Shown here: positions 1-8,307 of the stretch, piece after piece | Numbering within the stretch: the first letter of the stretch is position 1 | Layout: every line of letters begins with the position of its first letter | From: JAFGSZ01 sp964492185 | Lineage (GTDB): Bacteria; Bacteroidota; Bacteroidia; Bacteroidales; UBA10428 | Reading direction: 5' to 3' | Length of the DNA stretch: 29,302 nucleotides | Assembly: GCA_964492185.1 (NCBI GenBank) | Contig: CAZBJH010000028.1 | Coordinates: forward strand, 1-29,302 | The notes under the pieces: generated by a model | What the model was told of the DNA's origin: nothing | Databases searched by the model: none | Seen by the model: only the letters and a program-made list of their open reading frames with translations | Program-made: the position numbers and the translations under genes

Positions 1-51
1 GCACTGATCATTATCAGTGGGGTTGTTATTGCCGTCAGGAGAAATTATTGA
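1..51 (+). CDS. C-terminal end of a membrane protein (partial, possibly EamA/DMT transporter)
   Basis: Frame 1 is open from the window edge to a TGA at 49-51 and encodes ALIIISGVVIAVRRNY. This is a short hydrophobic segment followed by a basic tail, which is how a last transmembrane helix of an inner-membrane protein ends. EamA/DMT-family transporters often end with a similar LI-x-x-GV-hydrophobic helix and a short positive tail, but sixteen residues cannot settle the family. It is convergent with the next gene (stop at 123). The call rests on hydrophobicity and position only. Confidence 0.35.
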   Translation, partial: ALIIISGVVIAVRRNY

Positions 52-122
52 AAACTGAAAGTCTAATAAATCTATTTAGTGTTTTTCGGCGGACCCTGTA
101 GAATAGCCCAAAAGCAGGAGAG

Positions 123-1481
123 TTATTGAGTAAAAAAGAAATCGTTCAGTTCATGGATATCTTCAGTGGAGAGACCGGATTCAAAATCAAAGAAACGGTC
201 AATCTCCCTGAGCATTTCATCAAAGGAGATATATCCGTCATTATCTCTATCCACTGATAAGAATTTGTCAGGTATTTCAGCACTTCCAAATCTTCTTCCA
301 CCGGTATAGCTTTCAGGAGTACGGATGAACAGTTCCACGTCACTGCGGTTTACAGCCATTGAATTGTCAAGCATGGCGATGACCTCTTCTTCGCTGATCT
401 GAACACCACGTTCATTAACAAATGCACCCTGCGGGGTGTTCAACTCATCGTCACGGAAATCAGACACACCATCATTATCTTTATCAAGCGGGCAACCCAG
501 CGTGTCAACGAGGACACCCGGCGGGGTTCCGGGGCATTCATCCCAGCCGTCGAAAACACCGTCTCCGTCTTCATCATCGTAAAAAACCGCATAATCGTAA
601 TCTTCATATTCGGCAAAAAACCTTTCAACCTGTAATGTTTTTGAATCCGAGAAAAGATCGAAATGAAAGGATACATAGGCAAATGCATAGCTGTCGTTTT
701 GTTTGTCTCCTATGATACCTCTGGTGTTTTCAGAGCTGACATGATCGATAAGGTCGGTGAAGGTATAATGATAAGATGCAGCCACGCGTAACATTAATCT
801 GTAAGAGACCCAAAAATCAAGTCCTGCCTCAAGAGGCACGGCAAAGGAATACTGAGGGTACTGGCCCATGCCCCAGTCGTAGTCGCGCAAATCTGTTTCA
901 TATTCAAAATCACGTCGCAGAAAACGGGTTTCGCCGGCATTAAAGGAAGATTCGGGAAGGTTTCGTATGGTTCCGTCTGACCAGTAATGATATTTTTCTC
1001 CGCCGGCACTTATGCTGTCGGTTTTAGAATTAAAAAGTAGGGTCTCGATGCCTAAAGAAACAAAGGGATGAAATGTACGGTCCTTTTTAAAGAAATGGTC
1101 GAAGTCGTAGTTCAGATTTATACCGAAAGAATACATGTTTGAAGAAAAATTGAAATTCCTGTTCAGGTCGGAGTATGAACGTTCATTACCTGTCAGGTTT
1201 CCTGTGATGAAGAAAAAATTACCACGAATATAATGCTTGTTATCCACAAAGGTGGAAACATTCACATGAAACCCCGGAGTTCCCAACAGCGGTGAATTAG
1301 TATTATTTCGGATTTCACCGTAATAATTCAACAGCCCGATTCCAAATCCGATCACGGGTTTATAGACCGGATTTATAACTTCAACTTCCTGTACCAGCAT
1401 ATCTTCAAGATCCTGAGCAAACCCTTCAACGGAGATCAGAAGCCCGGTAAACAAAAGCAGTATGGGAATCAGTCTTTTCAC
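123..1481 (-). CDS. Outer-membrane beta-barrel protein with TSP3 repeats and EF-hand
   Basis: This 452-residue protein begins at GTG (1481) with a clear signal peptide (residues 1-22, ending in GFAQ). No ATG lies nearby upstream, and the signal peptide fits this start. Residues about 40-280 are rich in alternating aromatic/polar strands and resemble an OmpA-like or PorT-like outer-membrane barrel. Residues about 302-350 contain acidic thrombospondin type 3 (calcium-binding) repeats such as DEDGDGVFDGWDECPGTPPG and DKDNDGVSD. Residues 411-422 form a canonical EF-hand loop (D411, D413, D415, I418, E422). The OmpA peptidoglycan-binding domain that often follows TSP3 repeats is absent; the EF-hand segment takes its place. 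Predicted role: calcium-stabilised surface or structural outer-membrane protein. The precise function is unknown. It lies 195 bp downstream of the SPOR gene on the same strand. Confidence 0.75.
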   Translation of the reverse strand: MKRLIPILLLFTGLLISVEGFAQDLEDMLVQEVEVINPVYKPVIGFGIGLLNYYGEIRNNTNSPLLGTPGFHVNVSTFVDNKHYIRGNFFFITGNLTGNERSYSDLNRNFNFSSNMYSFGINLNYDFDHFFKKDRTFHPFVSLGIETLLFNSKTDSISAGGEKYHYWSDGTIRNLPESSFNAGETRFLRRDFEYETDLRDYDWGMGQYPQYSFAVPLEAGLDFWVSYRLMLRVAASYHYTFTDLIDHVSSENTRGIIGDKQNDSYAFAYVSFHFDLFSDSKTLQVERFFAEYEDYDYAVFYDDEDGDGVFDGWDECPGTPPGVLVDTLGCPLDKDNDGVSDFRDDELNTPQGAFVNERGVQISEEEVIAMLDNSMAVNRSDVELFIRTPESYTGGRRFGSAEIPDKFLSVDRDNDGYISFDEMLREIDRFFDFESGLSTEDIHELNDFFFTQ

Positions 1482-1676
1482 GTTAAACTTTATTATAATG
1501 TTTTGCCGGATAAATAAACTATATATGTGTTCCCGGTATCCGGTTGAAAAAGTGTTTATTATTAATCATGTGTCAGGCCAGGAACATACTTTTCCCGGTT
1601 TTGCACAGTTATAAAAAGCAGGTTCAGCAAAATGTAACCTGGTATTTGCAGTAAGAACAGACATAATGAGCTGATA

Positions 1677-3062
1677 CTATTCATACCATTGTTGATTAGC
1701 AACCATAAGCGCTTCCTGCACGGTAATGCGCTCACCTGTATTATAAGCCGAAACAAATGCATCTTTTATTTGTGTGGTATTCCATATATGTACACGGTAA
1801 TCGCGGGCCTGTTTATATACAGGGAATGACCCTACAGAGTATTTGTGCCACCCTTCATGATATTCTTTCCTTACTTCTTTTTCCAGGTTGAACCTGGTAA
1901 AATACCGTTTAATATCCACCGGTTTATGCCCTGCTGCTACCTGCACCCTGTAATATATTCCTGATTCGGGTTCGAGCAGGTAAGGCAGGTTTCTTTTCAG
2001 TTCATTAAATTTCTTACTCCCTTCTACAGTTACCGGTGGTGTTGCATCAGTACTTAACCGTTCATCCTCTTTTGATTCATAAGATTCAGAAATATCTGTT
2101 GTTTCTTCAGCAGGTTTCTGTACCGTTATCTCTTCTGATCCTTCTTTCAATGCCGGGATCATGGCAAGGAGTTCGTCCCGCGAAAGGTCTTTAACGGCAA
2201 TATCTCTCTGATAGATATCAGTGACTATAGTTTTTTCATCTTCAAGAAATGAGAATTCTCCTTCGATTTCCGGTGCGGGAGCCTGGGGATTGTCAGGTAT
2301 CAGTTTGTAACTAACAACAAATGAAGGTTCCTGGGGCATGTTCATCCACAAAAATTTAGCTTTCCCGTCTTTAAATGTAAAAATAGCATCTTTGTTTTCC
2401 ATTTCCACGGCTGAATATCCTCCAGGTATCTCCTCCTCAATTTTGGCAAACTTTTGTTTGTTTTCTTTATTTACCAGAACATTTACAATATAGGCATCGC
2501 CTTCCGGACTAATATACGGAGCCTGCCTTATGGATACTATTTGTTCTGCACCTGCTGCATAATGCGGAAGGGGTTGTATTATACGGTCCTCAAATTCTGA
2601 TATATCCACTATCAGGGCCGGATCAACAGTTGGTGACGGTTGAATATATACCTGCTGATCAGGCAGGCTGATCGATTTGCGTTCATTATCCTGTATATAG
2701 GAGAACTTACCTTTAAGGTTAAAAGTTCCTTTAAGTCGTTCGTCAACTTTAACCTTGTACTTAAAACGGAATTCTTCCTGCCTGGGAAGCCTTAACCATA
2801 TCATTCTTATCCTCTTATCGTCAAAAGTAAAATCAGCATTCGATGATTCACCGGATACAGCCGTGAGCCCTGCCGGAATTATTTGCTGAAATCGCGAGAA
2901 ACTTTCAAGGTCCCCTTTATTAACAATGATCTCAACTTCAAATTCGGTACCGGCAGTGACCTGTTCCGGGGCTTCCATCCTCAGCGAGACATCAGCTGGG
3001 AAAATCTGCCTGATAACCAGGGCGATAAACATGTATATTATGGATATTAATACTCTGAACAT
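1677..3062 (-). CDS. Envelope protein with two tandem Ig-like repeats and a C-terminal SPOR-like domain
   Basis: This 461-residue protein starts at ATG 3062 with a hydrophobic N-terminus (residues 3-23) that should act as a signal or anchor. Two internal repeats of about 85 residues are visible. Repeat 1 (about 37-122) has FEVEIIVNKGDLESFSRFQQ, IPAGLTAV, FTFDDKRIRMIWLRLP and GKFSYIQDNE. Repeat 2 (about 188-273) has YIVNVLVNKENKQKFAKIEE, IPGGYSAV, FTFKDGKAKFLWMNMP and GEFSFLEDEK. A Ser/Glu/Thr-rich linker (about 300-350) leads to a SPOR-like domain (about 369-452, beginning YYRVQVAAGHKPVDIKRYF). SPOR domains bind peptidoglycan with denuded glycan strands. The protein is therefore probably periplasmic or outer-membrane associated, joining a repeated beta-domain to the cell wall. 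I do not recognise a named family for the repeats. Confidence 0.7.
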   Translation of the reverse strand: MFRVLISIIYMFIALVIRQIFPADVSLRMEAPEQVTAGTEFEVEIIVNKGDLESFSRFQQIIPAGLTAVSGESSNADFTFDDKRIRMIWLRLPRQEEFRFKYKVKVDERLKGTFNLKGKFSYIQDNERKSISLPDQQVYIQPSPTVDPALIVDISEFEDRIIQPLPHYAAGAEQIVSIRQAPYISPEGDAYIVNVLVNKENKQKFAKIEEEIPGGYSAVEMENKDAIFTFKDGKAKFLWMNMPQEPSFVVSYKLIPDNPQAPAPEIEGEFSFLEDEKTIVTDIYQRDIAVKDLSRDELLAMIPALKEGSEEITVQKPAEETTDISESYESKEDERLSTDATPPVTVEGSKKFNELKRNLPYLLEPESGIYYRVQVAAGHKPVDIKRYFTRFNLEKEVRKEYHEGWHKYSVGSFPVYKQARDYRVHIWNTTQIKDAFVSAYNTGERITVQEALMVANQQWYE

Positions 3063-3229
3063 ATGATATGCCGTATATTAAGTAAGTGCTAAAATTACAT
3101 ATTTAACTATATAATTACAAGATAAATAAAACATTATATTGTTAATAACTTAACATTAAACTGCATTATTGGCTTCATAGTGCCGGGGTTTCATAAAACC
3201 GAACGGAGCTTGTCAATAAACTCATAGTG

Positions 3230-3940
3230 TTAAAAGTTCGGACTCAGTAAATATTTTGAGTAGAACTTGTCTATCAGTTCCACGGCTTCTTCCGCTGTAT
3301 CAACCAGTTCAAAAAGATCGAGGTCTTCAGGACTGATATTCTTACCTTCTTCAAGCATAGTTTTTTTCATCCAGCTGATAAGTTCTTCCCAATACTCCTT
3401 TCCTACCATGATAATCGGGAACCTGCCTATTTTATTAGTCTGTATTAATGTCAATGATTCAAAGAGCTCATCCAGGGTGCCAAATCCGCCTGGTAACACA
3501 ATAAATCCCTGGGCATATTTCATGAACATAACCTTACGAACAAAAAAATGATCGAAGTTTATGAGTTTGTCAGAATCAATAAACAGGTTAGGTTCCTGTT
3601 CATTGGGCAGATCGATATTAACTCCTACCGACCGTCCTTTCCCCCGTTTTGCACCAAGGTTGGCTGCTTCCATGATCCCTGGCCCGCCGCCTGTTATAAC
3701 CCCGTAGCCATGTTGAGTGAGTTGATAGGCCAATTCTTCCGAAAGCTTATAATATTTAGTACCCGGTTCAGTGCGGGCCGAACCAAAAATAGATACGCAT
3801 GGCCCTATTCTCGCCAGTTTTTCATATCCCTCAACAAATTCAGACATTATCTTGAAAATGTTCCAGCTGTCATCTGTTTTTATTTCATTCCAGTCTTTGT
3901 TCTCAAAGGCTTTTTTTATTTTTTCTTCACTGCTTGACAT
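3230..3940 (-). CDS. LOG-family Rossmann-fold protein (TIGR00730 type)
   Basis: This 236-residue protein starts at ATG 3940, with a purine-rich AAAGGAAT stretch about 10 bases upstream. It carries both family hallmarks: GGGPGIM (residues 84-90) and PGGFGTLDE (150-158). The latter is the PGGxGTxxE motif of LOG proteins, also called lysine-decarboxylase-like. Characterised members are cytokinin-riboside 5'-monophosphate phosphoribohydrolases, which cleave the N-glycosidic bond of a nucleotide monophosphate. Many bacterial members probably act on ordinary nucleotides such as AMP. R135 and K136 lie where substrate-binding residues are expected. The protein is cytosolic. It lies 88 bp downstream of uvrA on the same strand and could be co-transcribed. 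The name lysine decarboxylase, still found in databases, would be wrong for it. Confidence 0.88.
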   Translation of the reverse strand: MSSSEEKIKKAFENKDWNEIKTDDSWNIFKIMSEFVEGYEKLARIGPCVSIFGSARTEPGTKYYKLSEELAYQLTQHGYGVITGGGPGIMEAANLGAKRGKGRSVGVNIDLPNEQEPNLFIDSDKLINFDHFFVRKVMFMKYAQGFIVLPGGFGTLDELFESLTLIQTNKIGRFPIIMVGKEYWEELISWMKKTMLEEGKNISPEDLDLFELVDTAEEAVELIDKFYSKYLLSPNF

Positions 3941-4028
3941 TGGTATAATTCCTTTATTTCTGTGATTACGTGTTCACGGTTTTTCGTTGTACGAGAAGAA
4001 CCCTGATTTTGTTAATCTTAACTCTGAT

Positions 4029-6860
4029 TTATTTACCGTTCAGCTCATGGCGTAAAAACTCGGCGGTATAGCTTTCACGGTTCTTTATGATCTCTTCGGG
4101 TGACCCCGTACAAATTATTTCACCGCCGTTCCTGCCTCCCTCTTTTCCCAGGTCAATTATATGGTCTGCCATTTTGATCACATCCATATTGTGTTCAATA
4201 ATGATAACGGTGTTTCCCCTGTCAATTAGTTTGTCCAGCACGTTTAGCAATACCCTTACATCTTCAAAATGCAAACCTGTTGTAGGCTCGTCAAATATAT
4301 AGACTGTTTTGCCCGTATCACGCTTTGCCAGTTCAGCCGAAAGCTTCACTCTCTGAGATTCACCGCCTGATAATGTTGTTGAAGGCTGCCCCAGGGTAAC
4401 ATAACCCAGTCCTACCTGTTTCAGGGTGATCAGTTTTTTATATATATTGGGAATGTTTTCAAAAAATTCCACTGCCTGATTGACTGTCATGTCAAGCACA
4501 TCACTTATGGATTTGCCTTTATATCGCACCTCAAGTGTTTCGCGGTTATAACGTTTGCCGTTGCAATCACGGCACACAACATATACGTCGGGTAAGAAGT
4601 TCATTTCAATGGTTTGAACTCCCGCGCCCTGGCATGTTTCACAACGGCCGCCCTTCACATTGAATGAAAACCGCCCTGCCCTGTAACCCCTGATCTTTGA
4701 CTCGCGTGTTTGTTCGAACAATTTTCGTATATCACCGAAAACTCCTGTATAAGTGGCGGGATTAGAGCGGGGTGTGCGGCCCAGCGGTGACTGGTTCACT
4801 TCTATCACCTTATCAGTAAAGGAAATACCTTCGATTTTGCTGTATTCGAGCGGTTCCTTGTTTGACTTGTAAAAATGCCTGCTAAGGACAGGATACAGGG
4901 TCTCATTTATAAGGCTCGACTTTCCGCTTCCGGAAACCCCGGTTATGCATATGAATTTTCCCAGGGGAAATTCAGCATTGATATTTTTCAGGTTATTTCC
5001 CGATGCTCCTTTTAAAACAATGGATTTTCCTGATCCTTTTCTTCTTTCGGCGGGAACGGGTATTGTCCTGTAGCGTGTAAGATAGGAAGCCGTAAGGCCC
5101 TTGCTCTTTTTAATTTCAGAAAGCTTGCCGGAAGCCACTATCTCACCTCCATGCCGGCCTGCACGGGGACCCATGTCAACAATATAATCTGCCGAGCTTA
5201 TCATTTCCTTATCGTGTTCAACAACAATCACCGAGTTATCTGTATCACGAAGCTGTTTCAACGAATTGATGAGTTTTCTGTTATCACGCTGGTGCAGGCC
5301 GATGCTGGGTTCATCAAGTATGTACAATACATTTACCAGTTGTGAACCGATCTGTGTTGCCAGCCTGATACGCTGACTTTCACCCCCCGAGAGACTGGCT
5401 GCATTCCTGTTCAGGGATAAATATTCAAGGCCGACGTTCAAAAGAAACTCCAGTCGCGTGCGCAGTTCCTTGATTATCTCACCGGCGATCTTTTTTTGCC
5501 GGTCAGTGAGGAAGCCGTCAATATGATCAAGCCAGTCTGCCAGCTCACCGATATCCATTCGGGCCAGTTCCGCGATATTTTTGTCATGAATCCTGAAGTA
5601 CAGGGATTCTTTTTTCAGCCTGTCACCTTTACATTCGGGGCACTCAATTTTCCTGATAAATTGCCTTGACCACATTTTCTCTTTCTTTTTCCCGTAACCG
5701 TTGTTCCGGTTGGCAATGTAATTCATGATGCCTTCGAAACTGAGAAAATAATTTGAAGACAGGCCAAGGGGGGTATTTTCAAGCTTAAAGCTTTCCTCCG
5801 AACCGTGGAGGATAATGTTTAATCCTTCTTCGGGGATGTCTTTTATCGGTGTGTTAAGAGTGAAACCGTATTTTTTTGCAATGGATTCGATCTGCCAGAA
5901 TATCAATGTATTCTTATACGGGCCAAGAGGGCTGATCCCTCCGCGCCTGATGCTAAGGCCGGGGTCCGGTATGATCTTTCCCTCATCTATCTCGTTTATG
6001 TTACCCAGCCCGTTACATAAGGGACAGGCGCCCTGGGGAGAGTTAAACGAGAAGGAATGCGGTGCCGGCTCATTATACGAGATACCTGAAGTGGGGCACA
6101 TAAGTTGCCGGCTGAAATACCTGGGTTCGTTGGTATCTTTTTCAAGGATCATCAGAATCCCTTTGCCATGATACATGGCCAGGTCCACCGATTGTTTAAG
6201 TCTTTTTTTATCTTCTGTCCTGACCTGCAGCTTATCAATAACTATCTCAATATTGTGGTTTTTATACCTGTCCACTTTCATTCTGTGCTTCAACTCTTTA
6301 ATTTCGCCGTCAACACGCGCATGCAGAAAGCCTTTTTTTCTGATATGTTCGAAAAGTTCTTTATAATGACCCTTCCGGTTTTTTACAACAGGGGAGAGTA
6401 TATAGACGTTTTTACTGTCAAACCGCTCCATGATAAGACTGATAATCTGATCATCAGTGTATTTTACCATTTTCTCACCTGTTAAGTAAGAATATGCTAT
6501 ACCGGCACGCGCATACAATAACCTTAAATAATCATATATCTCGGTAATAGTGCCTACGGTTGACCGGGGATTTTTATTGGTGGTTTTTTGTTCGATGGAT
6601 ATCACGGGACTCAGGCCGGTGATCTTATCCACGTCGGGGCGTTCGAGGTTTCCCAGGAATTGCCTGGCATAGGCCGATAAGGTTTCAATATACCTACGCT
6701 GTCCCTCGGCGTATATCGTGTCGAAAGCAAGCGATGATTTTCCACTTCCGCTTAATCCTGTAATAACAGTGAGGCTATTACGCGGAATGGCTATATCAAT
6801 GTTTTTCAGATTATGCACTCTTGCACCCTGGACAAAGATCTCCTCTTCTTCACCGGGCAT
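4029..6860 (-). CDS. uvrA: Excinuclease ABC subunit A
   Basis: UvrA is the damage-sensing ATPase of nucleotide excision repair. It acts as a dimer with UvrB and loads it at DNA lesions. I chose ATG 6860 (943 aa); an in-frame TTG at 6881 would add seven residues. The first ATPase half shows Walker A GLSGSGKSS (about 35-43), then LSGGESQRIRLA and LDEPSIGLHQRD. The second half shows GVSGSGKSS, then LSGGESQRVKLS and FDEPTTGLH. The C-terminal zinc module is intact (CETCQGAG and CRDCNGKR). In the first zinc module the first pair reads CPTSG, so one cysteine of the usual CxxC is Ser, while CPLCNG is kept; as I recall this is common in Bacteroidota UvrA. Length is normal for the family. The upstream neighbour is the transglycosylase gene, with a ~124 bp gap. 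Confidence 0.97.
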   Translation of the reverse strand: MPGEEEEIFVQGARVHNLKNIDIAIPRNSLTVITGLSGSGKSSLAFDTIYAEGQRRYIETLSAYARQFLGNLERPDVDKITGLSPVISIEQKTTNKNPRSTVGTITEIYDYLRLLYARAGIAYSYLTGEKMVKYTDDQIISLIMERFDSKNVYILSPVVKNRKGHYKELFEHIRKKGFLHARVDGEIKELKHRMKVDRYKNHNIEIVIDKLQVRTEDKKRLKQSVDLAMYHGKGILMILEKDTNEPRYFSRQLMCPTSGISYNEPAPHSFSFNSPQGACPLCNGLGNINEIDEGKIIPDPGLSIRRGGISPLGPYKNTLIFWQIESIAKKYGFTLNTPIKDIPEEGLNIILHGSEESFKLENTPLGLSSNYFLSFEGIMNYIANRNNGYGKKKEKMWSRQFIRKIECPECKGDRLKKESLYFRIHDKNIAELARMDIGELADWLDHIDGFLTDRQKKIAGEIIKELRTRLEFLLNVGLEYLSLNRNAASLSGGESQRIRLATQIGSQLVNVLYILDEPSIGLHQRDNRKLINSLKQLRDTDNSVIVVEHDKEMISSADYIVDMGPRAGRHGGEIVASGKLSEIKKSKGLTASYLTRYRTIPVPAERRKGSGKSIVLKGASGNNLKNINAEFPLGKFICITGVSGSGKSSLINETLYPVLSRHFYKSNKEPLEYSKIEGISFTDKVIEVNQSPLGRTPRSNPATYTGVFGDIRKLFEQTRESKIRGYRAGRFSFNVKGGRCETCQGAGVQTIEMNFLPDVYVVCRDCNGKRYNRETLEVRYKGKSISDVLDMTVNQAVEFFENIPNIYKKLITLKQVGLGYVTLGQPSTTLSGGESQRVKLSAELAKRDTGKTVYIFDEPTTGLHFEDVRVLLNVLDKLIDRGNTVIIIEHNMDVIKMADHIIDLGKEGGRNGGEIICTGSPEEIIKNRESYTAEFLRHELNGK

Positions 6861-6984
6861 ATTTGGTTTTATGTTTGTCAATTTGTTTGTTAAAGTTTGT
6901 TATCTCCTGAAACAGCTTAAAGGTTTTGCATACTTGTGGTTCGGTGGCAAATCAGACTGTTTAATGTTAACTGTCCACCCGTAA

Positions 6985-7953
6985 CTATTCCTTTCCGTGA
7001 TATTTAATGATATTTCTATAATCACGGTATCCCTCTTCCGGTATCTTAATGATATATTCTTTTCCTTGCCTGTTGGTCAGGTAATTTTCACGGAGCCAGG
7101 GGTTGAATATTTTCAACAATTTATAATTAATGCCATGTTCACCGGCAAAGGCGGCAAAATCCTTTATTTCAGAATCAATTACTACTTCCTTTACGGGAAC
7201 AGGATAATAAAGGTCAGCAGTATCAATATGAAATCCGTATTTTTCAGGATTATTCTGTATAAGTTTTATGGCCAGTATCCGGTAAATATAACGTGCTGTT
7301 TCATCGTTTAACAGCAGATCATAATAATAATTCTCATTTTGCCGGTCTACCTGGCGTTTAATGCCTCTTCTGCCAGCGTTATAGGTAGCAGCTACCATGG
7401 TCCAGTTCTCATAAATATCATATGATTCCTTAAAAAATTTGCATGCAGCCATCGTGGCCTTTTCAACATGATATCGTTCATCCACTTCATTGGTCACTTC
7501 CAGTCCGTAATCACTTGCCGTACCTTCAAGCAGTTGCCAGAAACCGGTTGCTCCTGCCGGACTTACAACATGGGTAAGATCGCTTTCGGCCAGTGTCAGA
7601 TACTTGAAATCATCGGGTATGCCGTGCTCTCTCAGAATTTTTTCAATAGCCGGGAAATACCGGCGTGCCCTTTTAATTAACAGTATGGTTTGTGAATGCC
7701 AATATGTGTTCACGGTAAGTTCCCGGTCAAGTCCTTCACGCACATCAAACCATTCCAGCGGCACTTTTTCACCTGCAAAGCTTAGTTCTTCGGGCAGGGA
7801 TAGTGATTGAATACTGTATGGTTCAGGTTCGGGCAAGGTGGTACCCGTTTTTTCTTTTGCCGTAAAACTCTGGATTAAGATAAACAACAGCAGCAATGCC
7901 AGTATGGTGGCCAGGTATTGAAATAAGGATATTTTTGTTTTGTTTTTGATCAT
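6985..7953 (-). CDS. Membrane-anchored lytic transglycosylase (SLT domain, MltD-like)
   Basis: The protein cleaves the glycan backbone of peptidoglycan to 1,6-anhydro-MurNAc ends. I chose ATG 7953 (322 aa) over a TTG six bases upstream. One transmembrane or signal segment (about residues 11-30) places the rest in the periplasm. The SLT fold spans about 90-215: the catalytic glutamate is E123 in YLTLAESDL, followed by SPAGATGFWQ (131-140) and the AATYNAG motif (188-194). LysM repeats, which MltD of E. coli carries, are not evident; the C-terminal ~90 residues may be a divergent binding domain. A TAATTTTG box at 8032-8039 (minus strand) may be part of the promoter. The next gene downstream is uvrA. 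Confidence 0.88.
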   Translation of the reverse strand: MIKNKTKISLFQYLATILALLLLFILIQSFTAKEKTGTTLPEPEPYSIQSLSLPEELSFAGEKVPLEWFDVREGLDRELTVNTYWHSQTILLIKRARRYFPAIEKILREHGIPDDFKYLTLAESDLTHVVSPAGATGFWQLLEGTASDYGLEVTNEVDERYHVEKATMAACKFFKESYDIYENWTMVAATYNAGRRGIKRQVDRQNENYYYDLLLNDETARYIYRILAIKLIQNNPEKYGFHIDTADLYYPVPVKEVVIDSEIKDFAAFAGEHGINYKLLKIFNPWLRENYLTNRQGKEYIIKIPEEGYRDYRNIIKYHGKE

Positions 7954-8031
7954 CAGCAACTTATTTACTACATTGTTATTAAGATCGATAAGTTTTGTCG
8001 TAATAACGATAAACCTGAAATGAAAATTTCA

Positions 8032-8039
8032 CAAAATTA
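8032..8039 (-). promoter_or_regulatory. Candidate Bacteroidota -7 box for the transglycosylase gene
   Basis: The minus strand reads TAATTTTG, matching the Bacteroidota TAnnTTTG element. It would start a transcript with a leader of about 70 nt before ATG 7953. A properly spaced -33 TTTG is not obvious; the nearest TTG is only about 14 bases upstream. Treat as a weak prediction. Confidence 0.3.
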
Positions 8040-8132
8040 GTGAAATAATACTTCAACTAAAAGCAATTTGATGAGGAGGATTGTAATTTATATGAATAAT
8101 GCAGGATAGACTGCAATGTGAATACCTGAATA

Positions 8133-8255
8133 GTGTCTGTCCATAAAGTCCCATTTGCCGCGTTACGCTTGCCCGAAAATTGCTCATTTACGATATGTAA
8201 ACTCCGCATTTTCGGACTGCGCGAGCCTTGCAAATGGAACCTTCTGAACAGACAC
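8133..8255. repeat. 123-bp imperfect palindromic element (MITE-like)
   Basis: The arms 8133-8158 (GTGTCTGTCCATAAAGTCCC and on to TTGC) and 8230-8255 (reverse complement GTGTCTGTTCAGAAGGTTCC and on to TTGC) match at most positions. A second inner stem pairs CCGAAAAT (8173-8180) with ATTTTCGG (8208-8215), and the centre contains TTTACGATATGTAAA. The whole element could fold into one long hairpin. It lies in the 354 bp gene-free stretch 7954-8307. No target-site duplication is clear. It looks like a non-autonomous transposon end-pair or palindromic intergenic repeat; copies elsewhere in the genome are expected but cannot be seen here. Confidence 0.65.
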
Positions 8256-8307
8256 ATGTACGGTTAAACATTTTTACTACTTTATAGACGGACTTTAAAA
8301 TGTTTAA

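Noticed and set aside
3187..3200. GGTTT-CATA-AAACC hairpin as a terminator after the LOG gene
   Set aside because: The stem is only five bases and no T run follows on the minus strand.
8057..8257. Minus-strand 66-codon open frame
   Set aside because: It is mostly the palindromic element, with no recognisable domain and no start context.
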